Source of the DNA: CAXMQZ01 sp963707075
GTDB lineage: Bacteria > Acidobacteriota > Thermoanaerobaculia > Multivoradales > JAHEKO01
Assembly: GCA_963707075.1 (NCBI GenBank)
Contig: CAVPOX010000002.1
Location: 1,904,712 to 1,968,711, forward strand
Length of the DNA: 64,000 nucleotides
Direction: 5' to 3'
The number at the start of each line of letters is the position of its first letter. The first letter of the stretch is position 1. The position numbers and the translations under genes were made by a program. Shown in pieces: positions 50,330 to 59,425 of the stretch. The notes beneath the pieces are model-generated. The model did no database searches. It was not told where the DNA came from and saw only the letters and a program-made list of their open reading frames with translations.

Positions 50330-52006
50330 ATGGACTGGTTCGAGATCAGCATGGGCCTTTTTGGTGGTCTAGCTTTGTTCTTGTTCGGCCTGGATCAGCT
50401 GGCCAAGGGCCTGCAGGCCGCGGCGGGCGAGAGCATGAAGGTCTTTCTGGCCAAGCTCACCAAGAATCGGGTTCTTGGAGCGATCACCGGGGCAGTGGTG
50501 ACCGCAGTGCTGAACTCGTCGTCGGTTACAACGGTTCTGGTTGTCGGTTTCATCAGTGCTGGCCTGATGACCCTTTCGCAGTCGATCAGCGTGATCATGG
50601 GCGCCAATATTGGCAGCACGGCCACGGCGCAGATTGTGGCATTCAATGTGACTCGCTACGCCTTGGCGATGATCGGTATTGGCTTCGTCATGCTGTTTGT
50701 CGGCAAGCAGGACAAGTTCCGAGAGTGGGGCTCGATGATCATGGGTCTCGGGCTGGTCTTCTACGGTATGGGGGTAATGGGCGATTCGATGGCTCCCCTG
50801 CGAAGCTACGAGCCCTTCATGGAATTGATGGTCAAGATGGAGACGCCGATTCTTGGCATTGTGGCAGGAGCCCTCTTCACAGGTCTCGTCCAGTCTTCCG
50901 CTGCCACCATGGGCATTGCCATCGTGATGGCGAGCGGTGGCCTGGTCACCCTGCCAGCGGGTATCGCTCTGGCTCTGGGAGCCAATATCGGAACCTGTGT
51001 GACCGCCATGCTGGCTGCCCTTGGCCGACCGCGTGATGGGCAGCGCGCGGCGGCTGCCCACGTGCTGTTCAATCTCCTGGGCGTCCTCTTGTGGGTTGGA
51101 TTCATCGACCAACTGGCCGGCCTGGCCATTCGGTTTTCACCTGCCCATGCGGAGTTGACCGGCGCAGCAAGAATGGCTGCCGAGGTACCGCGTCAGATTG
51201 CCAATGCCAACACCATCTTCAACCTCATCAACACGATGTTGTTCCTCCCCTTTACCGGATTGTTCGCCAAAGCCGTGACGAAGCTCTTGCCGGACCGCCC
51301 CGTCGACGAAAAGATCATCATCCGACCAAGGTACCTCGACGCCGCATTGCTCGCGACACCCTCTCTGGCATTGGATCGCGTGCGGATGGAGATCGGCCAC
51401 ATGGGAGAGGTCCTCGAAGCCATGTGGAGCCGGCTGGGCAAGGCCTTCGAGTCACGGGATCGGGACAGCTTCGACGAAGTGGCTCGCATGGATGACCAGA
51501 TCGACATCCTGCACGCCGAAATCGTCGGCTACCTGGGGGAGATCCGGCAGCGAGCGATGAGCGAGACGGAATCTCGAGACTTCCTCGGGCTGATGAGTGC
51601 CAGCAACTATCTGGAAAGCATTGGTGATGTTCTCGAAACTGCGATGGTCGATCTCGGCCACCTCATGCTCGACAAGAAACTCCATGCGAGCGAGACCATG
51701 CGATTGGCATTGACTGGTCTGGGTGAAACTGTCGGCCAGGCTGTGGATGCTGCCATACGGTCGGTAACCGAGAATAGCGAGACCGAAGCTCAGAAAGTGC
51801 TGTCGTTTCGCAACGATGTCGATCGACAGATCCAGGAGGTGATGCGGCACCAGGCGGCCAAACTCGGTCCGGACGATCCGCAGAGGCTGGATCTCTTCCG
51901 ACTGGAAACCGGTGTGGTCGATGCTCTCAAGCGCACTTACACATTGGCGAAGAGGATCGCCAGGATCGAGATTCCCAAGGTGTTGTTGGAGGACCAGGCC
52001 GCGTAG
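50330..52006 (+). CDS. Na+/phosphate cotransporter (NptA/PNaS family) with C-terminal PhoU-like domain
   Basis: 558 residues from ATG 50330, which is 6 bases after TAGGAG; ATG 50324 leaves no spacing. Two inverted Na_Pi_cotrans repeats carry AVLNSSSVTTVLVVGFIS and GLVQSSAATMGIAIVMA, the QSSS-type motifs that bind Na+ and phosphate. About nine membrane helices are followed by a helical PhoU-like C-terminus (residues about 340-550). It should import phosphate with Na+. In the first repeat the usual glutamine is asparagine (NSSS). Confidence 0.9.
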   Translation: MDWFEISMGLFGGLALFLFGLDQLAKGLQAAAGESMKVFLAKLTKNRVLGAITGAVVTAVLNSSSVTTVLVVGFISAGLMTLSQSISVIMGANIGSTATAQIVAFNVTRYALAMIGIGFVMLFVGKQDKFREWGSMIMGLGLVFYGMGVMGDSMAPLRSYEPFMELMVKMETPILGIVAGALFTGLVQSSAATMGIAIVMASGGLVTLPAGIALALGANIGTCVTAMLAALGRPRDGQRAAAAHVLFNLLGVLLWVGFIDQLAGLAIRFSPAHAELTGAARMAAEVPRQIANANTIFNLINTMLFLPFTGLFAKAVTKLLPDRPVDEKIIIRPRYLDAALLATPSLALDRVRMEIGHMGEVLEAMWSRLGKAFESRDRDSFDEVARMDDQIDILHAEIVGYLGEIRQRAMSETESRDFLGLMSASNYLESIGDVLETAMVDLGHLMLDKKLHASETMRLALTGLGETVGQAVDAAIRSVTENSETEAQKVLSFRNDVDRQIQEVMRHQAAKLGPDDPQRLDLFRLETGVVDALKRTYTLAKRIARIEIPKVLLEDQAA

Positions 52007-52030
52007 CCTTTCAGTACGAAACTTCCGAGG

Positions 52031-52068
52031 AGTATCCCGTCACCGAGTTTCGGGAGTATCCTGTCACC
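52031..52068. repeat. GTATCCTGTCAC tandem pair before a DUF4136 gene
   Basis: One exact core at 52056-52067 and one with a single mismatch (GTATCCCGTCAC) at 52032-52043, direct repeats 24 bases apart, each followed by CGAG. The layout matches the tandem part of the cluster at 20046-20080, including the short distance to the next start codon. Confidence 0.85.
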
Positions 52069-52080
52069 GAGAGGATGGCC

Positions 52081-52530
52081 ATGAAGCGAATCAAGTCAGG
52101 TTGGATGGCGGTCGCGTTGACTGCGCTGTTGGTGGCCCCGGCGGCGGCGATGTTCATCGATGTCCAGTTCATCGGCGGAGCTGATATCGCCGGGTATCGA
52201 ACCTGGTCCTTTGGCGAAGGCTCTCCGCTGCCCAACCAGGAGGTCGAACAGGCCGCGCGGACCGCGATCGAGCAGCAGATGACGGCCAAGGGCTACACCA
52301 AGGTCGAGAATGGAGCCGACTGCCTGATCGCTATCCACGGCCAGGCTGACGAATGGTTCGATGGAGGTCTCGTCAAGATCGAGGCAATCGACGGCAAAAC
52401 AGGCAAGACTGTATGGCGCGGCAAGGCCGAAGGGGCCATCAACGTGAAGAGCACTGGCAAACGACAGGCGCTAGCTCAACGCACCGTCAAAAAGATGTTC
52501 AAGAAGTTTCCCCCAAGGAGAACCGGGTAG
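52081..52530 (+). CDS. DUF4136-family exported protein
   Basis: 149 residues from ATG 52081, six bases after GAGAGG; ATG 52075 is in frame but leaves no room. Signal peptide (AVALTALLVAPAAAMF). DUF4136 features: ADIAGYRTWSFGEG near the start, EQQMTAKGYTKVENGADCLIAIHG, and a C-terminal TVKKMFKKFPPRR helix, which matches the other two paralogues. It is separated from the hydrolase lipoprotein gene by 80 bases and probably lies in the same transcript. Confidence 0.85.
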   Translation: MKRIKSGWMAVALTALLVAPAAAMFIDVQFIGGADIAGYRTWSFGEGSPLPNQEVEQAARTAIEQQMTAKGYTKVENGADCLIAIHGQADEWFDGGLVKIEAIDGKTGKTVWRGKAEGAINVKSTGKRQALAQRTVKKMFKKFPPRRTG

Positions 52531-52610
52531 GGGAGCCGCCTGCGGGCTCCTTGGAGAGTTCATCCCCAAGTGCAGGGGAGTGGTTCAACCCCTCCCGCGA
52601 AGGAAGACCC

Positions 52611-54788
52611 ATGAAGGACAAGGCGAACAGGTCTATTGTGATCCTGGTGCTGACGAGTCTTTTGAGTCTTTCCTGCACCGCCAACCGGATGTATCGACCG
52701 GTCAGTGTCGAGGAGCATCCGGACTACAGCCTGGCCTTTGTCGAGTTCGACGATCAGGGTGAGCTCTGGGCTCCCTCGCAGCTGGAGAAGGCGCTGGGGC
52801 TGCTCGAGGAGGGAAGTCGATCCGCGCTCGGAACTGCTTTGGTGCTTTTTGTTCACGGCTGGAACAACAGCGCTGCTCCGGGCGAGGAGCAAGAGGGCAC
52901 AGGGGCGATCTACCGTTTCAGACAGATTCTCACGCGTCTCGATTCCCAGTATGAGCGTCGGTATCCGGAGCGGGACTTCTCCGTTGTCGGGATTTACCTC
53001 AGCTGGCGTGGAGAGGTTTCATCGGTGCCGCTTCTGAGGCAACTCTCTTTTTACAACCGTCGGGGCGCGGCCGAGCGCATAGCGGGAGCCACGGCCACCG
53101 AAGCGATTTACCGCATTCTCACCACGGCGAGAGCCAACCCCAATTCGCGTTCGGTGCTGATTGGGCATTCGTTTGGTTCCATGATTTTGGAGAGGGCACT
53201 TTCCCAGGGCGTGATCAGCGCCCTGCTGGCCTCACCAGATCAGGAGCTCATCTTCCCGGCCGATCTGGTGGTGTTGGCCAATCCTGCCGGCTCGGCGATT
53301 CAAACCAAACAGCTGGTCGACATGCTGGCTCGCAACCGACTCAAGACCTATCGCTTCGATGAGGACGGCAATCGCTTCGAGAGACCTCTGCTGCTGTCGT
53401 TCACCTCCGAAACCGACCGGGCGACGGGGATGTATTTCCCCCTGGGAATGGGGGTCAAAGGGATCAGCAAGAAGTTTCGCACCTATGGTTCCGAATACTG
53501 CAGCCCAATCTCGAATCAGAAGTGGCTGTATTCACATACTGCCGGTCACACGCCTGCGCTCTTCAGTCACGAAGTAACCGTTGGGCCGAAGATCGATCGG
53601 AGCCCAGGGGCCCTGGAGGAGATGAGCGAAGGAGCGCTTCCTCCGCGCTATGAGTCCGAATATGACCCGCTCACCCAACAGGTAGCGCTTTCTTTCCAGG
53701 GTGAGGACTACAAGTTCACCATCAAACGGAAGCCGCGGGCCCTGAACGACACCCCCTACTGGATCATGCAGGTACCGAGAGAGCTCATTCCGAATCATTC
53801 GGATATCTTCACGCCGACCACGTTCGCACTTGTCGAGGCAGCCCTCGGTTTCAGTGGGGCCTTGGCGGAGGACAACCGCACCATTGTGGTTCGAGAGGAT
53901 GGCGTACGCCCGGTCGCAATCGTGCCACGACCGGACGGTGGGGCGTTGTTCCTGGACCGGTCCCGAGCCGTGTATGCGGTGGGCCCAAACTCGAACCGCC
54001 CGGTATTCCTGACCTGCATGCGTGAGAGCGTCGACCCTGACGAGGCAATAGGCTTTCATGTAGCCGGAAACCTCGCGTACGCGGTCTTCTCACATTCCGG
54101 TGGCGGCGAGTCCTCCAAATGTCGAACCGAGATGTACGAGTTCGAGATAGAGAAGGAGGGATACCGGCAACGAAACCGCATCGAGGTCTCGAGCAACGAC
54201 TGTTTCTCGACCGCGGCGATCGACGTACCCGAGAAGCACCTCTACCTCCTATCACCCCACGAGGGGGGTGGCCGGCTTCTGGTTGCCGACCTGGAGGCGG
54301 AGTCGCCGAGGCCCCGAGACCTACTCGATGTTCCGGGTCTTGAACCGGCAACCGCGATGTTCTTCGAAGCTACGAAGCAACGCCTTTTCGTGGCTCAAGG
54401 CGAGAGCGGCACCTTGTGGGAGCTCGATCTCGGCGGAGATGTGCCTGAGCTGCGGCAAGTGGTCAAAGAGCTGGGCTGGATTGCGGCCCTTGGTTATGGC
54501 AAGACGGAGCAGCGCCTCTACGTTACCGATGCCAGGAACCAGAGGATTTGGGCCCTCGATTGCCGAGACGAGTGCAAGGACCCGAGAGTCTTTCTGCAGT
54601 CCGACACACTCCAGAATCCCTTTACCCTCCAGGTGGCGCTGGATGGCACGCTCTGGCTGGGCGACCTGGAGAAGCAGATCTTGATGGCGATTGCGCCTGA
54701 CGGGAATGTCGAGAGAACAATCACGTCGATCTCCGGAGCCGCGTCGTCGGCCTCGGCAGAAAAGGTGAATCGCGGCGTCAGCGAATGA
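52611..54788 (+). CDS. Lipoprotein alpha/beta hydrolase with beta-propeller-like C-terminus, paralogue 2
   Basis: 725 residues from ATG 52611. Lipoprotein signal (LLSLSC), then VLFVHGWNNSA and the nucleophile elbow VLIGHSFGSM. The C-terminal third has PDGGALFLDRSRAVYAV, DVPEKHLYLLSPHEGG and VTDARNQRIWALDC blade-like repeats. It shares long blocks with the gene at 35070, including the DYSLAFVEFDDQGELW N-terminus and YWIMQVPRELIP, so they are paralogues. The frame is open upstream to 52353, but no signal peptide would result there. Substrate unknown. Confidence 0.82.
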   Translation: MKDKANRSIVILVLTSLLSLSCTANRMYRPVSVEEHPDYSLAFVEFDDQGELWAPSQLEKALGLLEEGSRSALGTALVLFVHGWNNSAAPGEEQEGTGAIYRFRQILTRLDSQYERRYPERDFSVVGIYLSWRGEVSSVPLLRQLSFYNRRGAAERIAGATATEAIYRILTTARANPNSRSVLIGHSFGSMILERALSQGVISALLASPDQELIFPADLVVLANPAGSAIQTKQLVDMLARNRLKTYRFDEDGNRFERPLLLSFTSETDRATGMYFPLGMGVKGISKKFRTYGSEYCSPISNQKWLYSHTAGHTPALFSHEVTVGPKIDRSPGALEEMSEGALPPRYESEYDPLTQQVALSFQGEDYKFTIKRKPRALNDTPYWIMQVPRELIPNHSDIFTPTTFALVEAALGFSGALAEDNRTIVVREDGVRPVAIVPRPDGGALFLDRSRAVYAVGPNSNRPVFLTCMRESVDPDEAIGFHVAGNLAYAVFSHSGGGESSKCRTEMYEFEIEKEGYRQRNRIEVSSNDCFSTAAIDVPEKHLYLLSPHEGGGRLLVADLEAESPRPRDLLDVPGLEPATAMFFEATKQRLFVAQGESGTLWELDLGGDVPELRQVVKELGWIAALGYGKTEQRLYVTDARNQRIWALDCRDECKDPRVFLQSDTLQNPFTLQVALDGTLWLGDLEKQILMAIAPDGNVERTITSISGAASSASAEKVNRGVSE

Positions 54789-54806
54789 GGTAGAGGAGGG
54801 GCGTCC

Positions 54807-56735
54807 CTACTGTGCCGGTGGGCTTTTCTGCGGCTCACCACCGTGGCCCGCCCAGGGCACCGTCTGCGCTTCGTACCACTGCAGGGGTTTTCTCAGCTGG
54901 AGGTTCTTTTTTTCGCCGCGCATGTCGAGGGCGAAGGGAATCCCATGGAACTTTGTATAGAAGATGCCTTTGGCCTTCTTGTCGATGATCTGCAGATTGG
55001 CCTTGAGCTTGAGGCCTTCGCTGTCGATATTGAAGTCCTCGATCTCCATCCTGTTGGCGGCAATTTCGAGATCAGCTTCGCCCTCGACATCCTTGAAGTT
55101 CAAGATGCCCTTGAGCCTGTTGAAGATCGATCTTTCCTGACCGAGGATTGCGATCAGCGGGCGGGTGTCCTTCATCTTGAGATCGGCACTGGCGACGATC
55201 TCGCCAGGTTCTTTCAGCCTCAGCCATCCGTCGGGCATATCGAGATGAAAGTACCAGCCCGTGTCGGTCTTCTTACCGTCCTCGATGGTGACCATGTCGA
55301 CCTTGAAACTGCTGTTGTTGAACTCGAATCGGCGGTCACTGATGTCGTCAGTCTCGGCCTGCAGGTCCAGGAGTAGATTGCCCTTGATGGCGACCTCACC
55401 GTAGGAGGCGTCGATCCCTTCACCCTGAACCGTAATGCTCGCTTTGCCGCCGTTGTCGCGCGTCAGGAGTGCGTGGCTTTCGACAAGGATCTCTCCTCTG
55501 TCGAGCGTGAAGTCGTCGACGGCAGGAATCGGAAAGCGCGTGATGTCTGCGACGAGCGCGTCGTTCAAATCCAGCAAGAGGGAGTCGAGGGACGACGAAA
55601 GGCCCTCGACTCCGCCTGAAACGTCGAGGGCTCCGGCGGCAGCCTCGAGCACGAGATTGGCTCCGGTGAGCAGCGGGGCGCCGCCCTGCTGGCCGGTCAG
55701 CACCACGTCGGTGAGCCTCACGTTGACGGCGGATTCGATCTCGCCACTGCGCTCTTCGACCTTCGATTCGAACGGAAAGGCTCCCCGAGCTCGCCAATCC
55801 ATGACATCCACCCAGCCGCCGTCGGCCTCGAAGGAGAATGCGGTTCCCGGTGCGAGAACGCCCTGATCGATTTCGACCACGCCATCGATCTGGCCTCCAG
55901 GGCTACCGACCTCGACCGCGTCGATCTTCGCCAGGAGTGTGTTGATCAACGGGGCGCCCGTGGACGTGCCAGAGAGGGTGATTGTGCTGGTCAATGACTT
56001 CAGCACATCGAGTCCCTTGGTCTCTTTGGGGATGAAGGGTTCCATCCTGGCCTCGATGCCGAGCTGCATCTCCCGCATGACCTCGTTGCCCATTACGACG
56101 AACTCGGCATCGGCGAGATCCATGCGAACGCGCTTCATCGACAGGGGGCCGCCACCGAGCTCGATGCTCAGGTCGGCATCGATGGTGCCCCGAGCGGCGA
56201 GGCGCATGGCGAGTATCGCCAACTGTTCGACGCCCTCGATCTGGACATCGCTGAGCACGATCTTCCAGGGCTTCTTGTTCTTCTTTCTCTTCTGTTTCGG
56301 AGGTGCCGATGGTTCGTTGACGGCCAGACCGGGAATGTCTGGCGCGAATTCAGCGGTCTTCAGGGGCTCCTCGTCCAGCAACTGCCGTTTGCGGAGACGA
56401 AAGTCGATCGCCGTGCCCTTGAAACTGTGGGTCTTGAATGTCTTGGTGGCGAACGCGAGCAGACTGACGTGAGCCCGTCCATCGGCGAGCGAGACGTACC
56501 ACTGCTGTGTCTTACTCTGGCCACGGACCGAGAGGCCCTTCAGCTTGATGATGCCCGGAATGAAGGTGCTGGCTTCATCCCATTTGACCTCGAGCTTCTC
56601 GGGCTTCTTGTTGATCTTGGCGCTCACCCACTCGGAGCCGAGAGCCCAGTTGGCGCCGATGACCCAGATCAACTCGAACGCAATCAACACGGCGATCAGA
56701 CTGATCCAGACTCGGCGCGATTTCAGGATGCCCAT
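54807..56735 (-). CDS. AsmA-like outer-membrane-biogenesis-type protein
   Basis: 642 residues. One N-terminal membrane helix (ISLIAVLIAFELIWVIGANWAL) followed by a long stretch of beta-rich sequence with AsmA/DUF748 features, such as IDGVVEIDQGVLAPGTAFSFEADGG and ISDRRFEFNNSSFKVDMVTI, and a Lys-rich segment (KQKRKKNKKPWKIVL) near residue 150. AsmA-like proteins span the periplasm and are linked to lipid transport between membranes. It follows gltS by 92 bases on the same strand, so it may or may not belong to the glutamate operon. Confidence 0.78.
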   Translation of the reverse strand: MGILKSRRVWISLIAVLIAFELIWVIGANWALGSEWVSAKINKKPEKLEVKWDEASTFIPGIIKLKGLSVRGQSKTQQWYVSLADGRAHVSLLAFATKTFKTHSFKGTAIDFRLRKRQLLDEEPLKTAEFAPDIPGLAVNEPSAPPKQKRKKNKKPWKIVLSDVQIEGVEQLAILAMRLAARGTIDADLSIELGGGPLSMKRVRMDLADAEFVVMGNEVMREMQLGIEARMEPFIPKETKGLDVLKSLTSTITLSGTSTGAPLINTLLAKIDAVEVGSPGGQIDGVVEIDQGVLAPGTAFSFEADGGWVDVMDWRARGAFPFESKVEERSGEIESAVNVRLTDVVLTGQQGGAPLLTGANLVLEAAAGALDVSGGVEGLSSSLDSLLLDLNDALVADITRFPIPAVDDFTLDRGEILVESHALLTRDNGGKASITVQGEGIDASYGEVAIKGNLLLDLQAETDDISDRRFEFNNSSFKVDMVTIEDGKKTDTGWYFHLDMPDGWLRLKEPGEIVASADLKMKDTRPLIAILGQERSIFNRLKGILNFKDVEGEADLEIAANRMEIEDFNIDSEGLKLKANLQIIDKKAKGIFYTKFHGIPFALDMRGEKKNLQLRKPLQWYEAQTVPWAGHGGEPQKSPPAQ

Positions 56736-56827
56736 GTACTTTCCTCTTGTCCTGCTGAACTGGTTCGACCAGCTGGCAATCTATCAGCTGATTGGGGTGT
56801 CTCAGGCGAGCTCGGTCCGACCGGAGC

Positions 56828-58057
56828 CTATCCGGTGGGTACCTCTGGCACCCCGAAGAGGCGGACGATCAGGAACAGGAAGCCGCGGATGATGCCAGCG
56901 TTGAGGATATCCACGAAGAAGGCGCCAATGAGCGGGACGACCAGAAAGGCCTTTGGCGACGGTCCGTATTTGCCTGTGATCGCGGTCATGTTGGCGATGG
57001 CGACGGGGGTAGCGCCGAGACCGAGACCGGCAAACCCGGAGCAGATGACCGCCGCATCGTAGTCCTTGCCCATGACTCTGAAGACGACCCACATCACGAA
57101 GACGGTGATTACCAGCATCTGTACCAGAACGACGGCTAGAAGGGGACCGGCGGCGGTCGACAGCGCGAGCAGGTCCATGGCCATGAGGCTCATGACCAGA
57201 AAGAGATTGAGACTTATCTCTCCCGCGCGATCGATCGCCCCCTGGCTGAGTTTCAGGTTCGCGAGGTCAGCCAGATTGGTCAAGAGGATGCCGACCATCA
57301 TCGATGTCAGGAACCCCGGCAGGAGGATCCCCCGTGCAAGGAGAAACCGATTGGCCAGACTGCCCGCTTCGATGCAGAGTGCCAATGCCAACAGGGCGCC
57401 GAGGACATCCGGCAGCTGAACAGTGGCCGTCCATGGGTCCTTCTTCGCCTTGACTGTGGTGGAGTCCTTGCTGCTATCCGGCTCGAGCTTGTGCTTCTCG
57501 ATCAGACGTCCAGCGATCGGGCCTCCGATGAGACCGCCAGTGATCAGTCCCATGGTTGCGAAGGCGATTCCAAATTCCTCGGCTCGGGCCAGTCCATGAG
57601 CTTCGGCCACCTGCCCCCAGGCGATGGCGGTGCCATGCCCGCCAGCGAAAGAGGCACTGCCCGCGATGACGCCCAGGGCCGGGTGGCCTCCGAAAAGAAA
57701 GGCCAAACCGATTCCAACGACATCTTGGACTACCAGGAGTACCGCAGCGACACCGACGAGGATCGCCAGTGCTTTGCCGCCATCTCGCAAATGCTCGAGC
57801 TTGGCGCCGAGACCGATGCAGCTGAAGAAGGTCAGCAGCAGAAAGTCCCGAATCTGCATGTCGAATCGGATCCGGATGTCGAAGACCGCGGAGACGATGG
57901 CGACGATGATGCTGCAGATCAACCCGCCGGTCACTGCCGGGGGGATGTTGTACTTCTTGAGGATCTTCCCCTTCCGCGTGAGCGTCATGCCCAGGAAGAG
58001 CACGATGATGCTCAGCACGAAGGTGTCGAGCGGAGTGAGTTGGTAGGTGCCGGTCAA
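56828..58057 (-). CDS. gltS: Na+/glutamate symporter GltS
   Basis: 409 residues, two inverted repeats of about five helices each. Family motifs include the SIIVLFLGMTLTRKG N-terminus, SASFAGGHGTAIAWG (first reentrant loop) and GFAGLGLGATPVAIANMTAI (second). It imports L-glutamate with Na+. It is the last gene of a tight operon after glutamate dehydrogenase, glutaminase and porin, starting 24 bases after the porin stop. The operon position makes glutamate the most likely substrate. Confidence 0.93.
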   Translation of the reverse strand: MTGTYQLTPLDTFVLSIIVLFLGMTLTRKGKILKKYNIPPAVTGGLICSIIVAIVSAVFDIRIRFDMQIRDFLLLTFFSCIGLGAKLEHLRDGGKALAILVGVAAVLLVVQDVVGIGLAFLFGGHPALGVIAGSASFAGGHGTAIAWGQVAEAHGLARAEEFGIAFATMGLITGGLIGGPIAGRLIEKHKLEPDSSKDSTTVKAKKDPWTATVQLPDVLGALLALALCIEAGSLANRFLLARGILLPGFLTSMMVGILLTNLADLANLKLSQGAIDRAGEISLNLFLVMSLMAMDLLALSTAAGPLLAVVLVQMLVITVFVMWVVFRVMGKDYDAAVICSGFAGLGLGATPVAIANMTAITGKYGPSPKAFLVVPLIGAFFVDILNAGIIRGFLFLIVRLFGVPEVPTG

Positions 58058-58081
58058 CTCTCGGTCATCTCCATGAACTGA

Positions 58082-59407
58082 CTACTGGTTCTTGTTGAAC
58101 CAGAAGGAATAGGAGTACTTGAACGAGAACTGGACCCGCCAGCTGTCGTAGGAGTAGCCGTCGGCGTAGTTGTCACGGTTGATCCACTGCAGCTCGGCTC
58201 CGCCCATCATGTTGGGGAATGGGTGGTATTGAATGTTGGTCAGCGCATATTGACCCTTGGCGAAGGTCCTGTCGCTCACCGCGGTGCCGTCGAGATCGAT
58301 ATCGACCTGCGAATAGCCGATCGTGCTGGTCCAATGGTCGTTCCAATAGATGTCGTAAAAAGCCACGACGGCGGTGATCGGTAGCAGCTTGGCCGTCAAC
58401 GGAGCAGTCGGGTTGTCTAAGTCCTCGACGACGGCGATGTCGGTGGTGGCATCGTTCATGTAGTTCTCGACCCCCTCACCGTACAAGATCGAACCCTTGA
58501 AGGTGCCACCATTGGGGCCGAACTCGAGATTCGTGCTCAGGTTGAAACCCCAGCCAGTCAGCTCGCCCGAGAGATCGAATTCGTCTTCGTTGAAGTCGTC
58601 CCACTCGATCTGCCGCGCGATGCCAGCGATCTCGACATAACCCCAGTCGCCCATATGACGGTATTCGGCGGAAAGGTCCGGCACCGGAAACCGGGGCTTG
58701 AGGCCGCGGTTCTGGATGATGTCATCGTAGTCACCACCGTCGCCGCTGGCCCCTGGCCGCTCGAGAGCAATCGACACATGGTTGTGCTCTCCCATGACGG
58801 GCATGTAGCGCACTTGAACGTTGCGAAAGAACGCCATGCCGTTCGGTCCCCAGTAGTCCTGGGAGTTGGGGAAGACATCGATGTCCATGAAAGGGCTGTG
58901 AAACTGTCCGGCTCCGAAGCGCTTGTACTCGAGATAGGCATGACGCAGTCGCATGGTGGTTTGTCCAGCATCGGCGCCGACGCCGAAGAGATCGAACTCG
59001 AAGATTCCCTTGATCTGATTGTCGCCGACCGGAAACCAGGACTTGACCCCGAATCGGGTCTGTCTGACGCTGAAGTAGGTATTGCCGTCTTCGCCATACT
59101 CCCTCTCGAAGGCCGGAAGCTTGGTGGGTCGCGCCGCGTCGGTCCAGTCGGGGTTGATGGTTCCGCCGTCATAGATCATGTCGGTCTGGACGAAGCCGTA
59201 GACCTGGCCAACGGGCTTCTTCTGGGGCTCAGCGAGGTCTTCGCTTTCGTCGACCTCGGCTTCATCCACTTCGGTTTCTTCAACCTCGAGATCTCCCGTC
59301 TCCTCCAGCTCCGGCAGGTCTGCCAGTTGCAGGGCACCCTGGCTCCAGGCCGGGCCGGCAGCGAGCGAAAGAAGCAGCAGAATGCTTGCAAGTGTAAGAG
59401 TGCGCAT
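58082..59407 (-). CDS. Outer-membrane porin, DcaP-like
   Basis: 441 residues. Signal peptide (ILLLLSLAAGPAWSQG), an acidic low-complexity segment of Glu/Val/Asp repeats (residues about 35-57), then a beta-barrel: GQVYGFVQTDMIYDGG, FSVRQTRFGVKSWFPV, GIFEFDLFG and a final strand ending in aromatic residues (YSYSFWF). Early strands and the SPFMDIDVFPNSQDYWGP constriction segment fit the DcaP porin group. It would admit glutamine, glutamate or peptides. Starts 18 bases after the glutaminase stop. Confidence 0.87.
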   Translation of the reverse strand: MRTLTLASILLLLSLAAGPAWSQGALQLADLPELEETGDLEVEETEVDEAEVDESEDLAEPQKKPVGQVYGFVQTDMIYDGGTINPDWTDAARPTKLPAFEREYGEDGNTYFSVRQTRFGVKSWFPVGDNQIKGIFEFDLFGVGADAGQTTMRLRHAYLEYKRFGAGQFHSPFMDIDVFPNSQDYWGPNGMAFFRNVQVRYMPVMGEHNHVSIALERPGASGDGGDYDDIIQNRGLKPRFPVPDLSAEYRHMGDWGYVEIAGIARQIEWDDFNEDEFDLSGELTGWGFNLSTNLEFGPNGGTFKGSILYGEGVENYMNDATTDIAVVEDLDNPTAPLTAKLLPITAVVAFYDIYWNDHWTSTIGYSQVDIDLDGTAVSDRTFAKGQYALTNIQYHPFPNMMGGAELQWINRDNYADGYSYDSWRVQFSFKYSYSFWFNKNQ

Positions 59408-59425
59408 GACTCGCTCCCCCGATCC

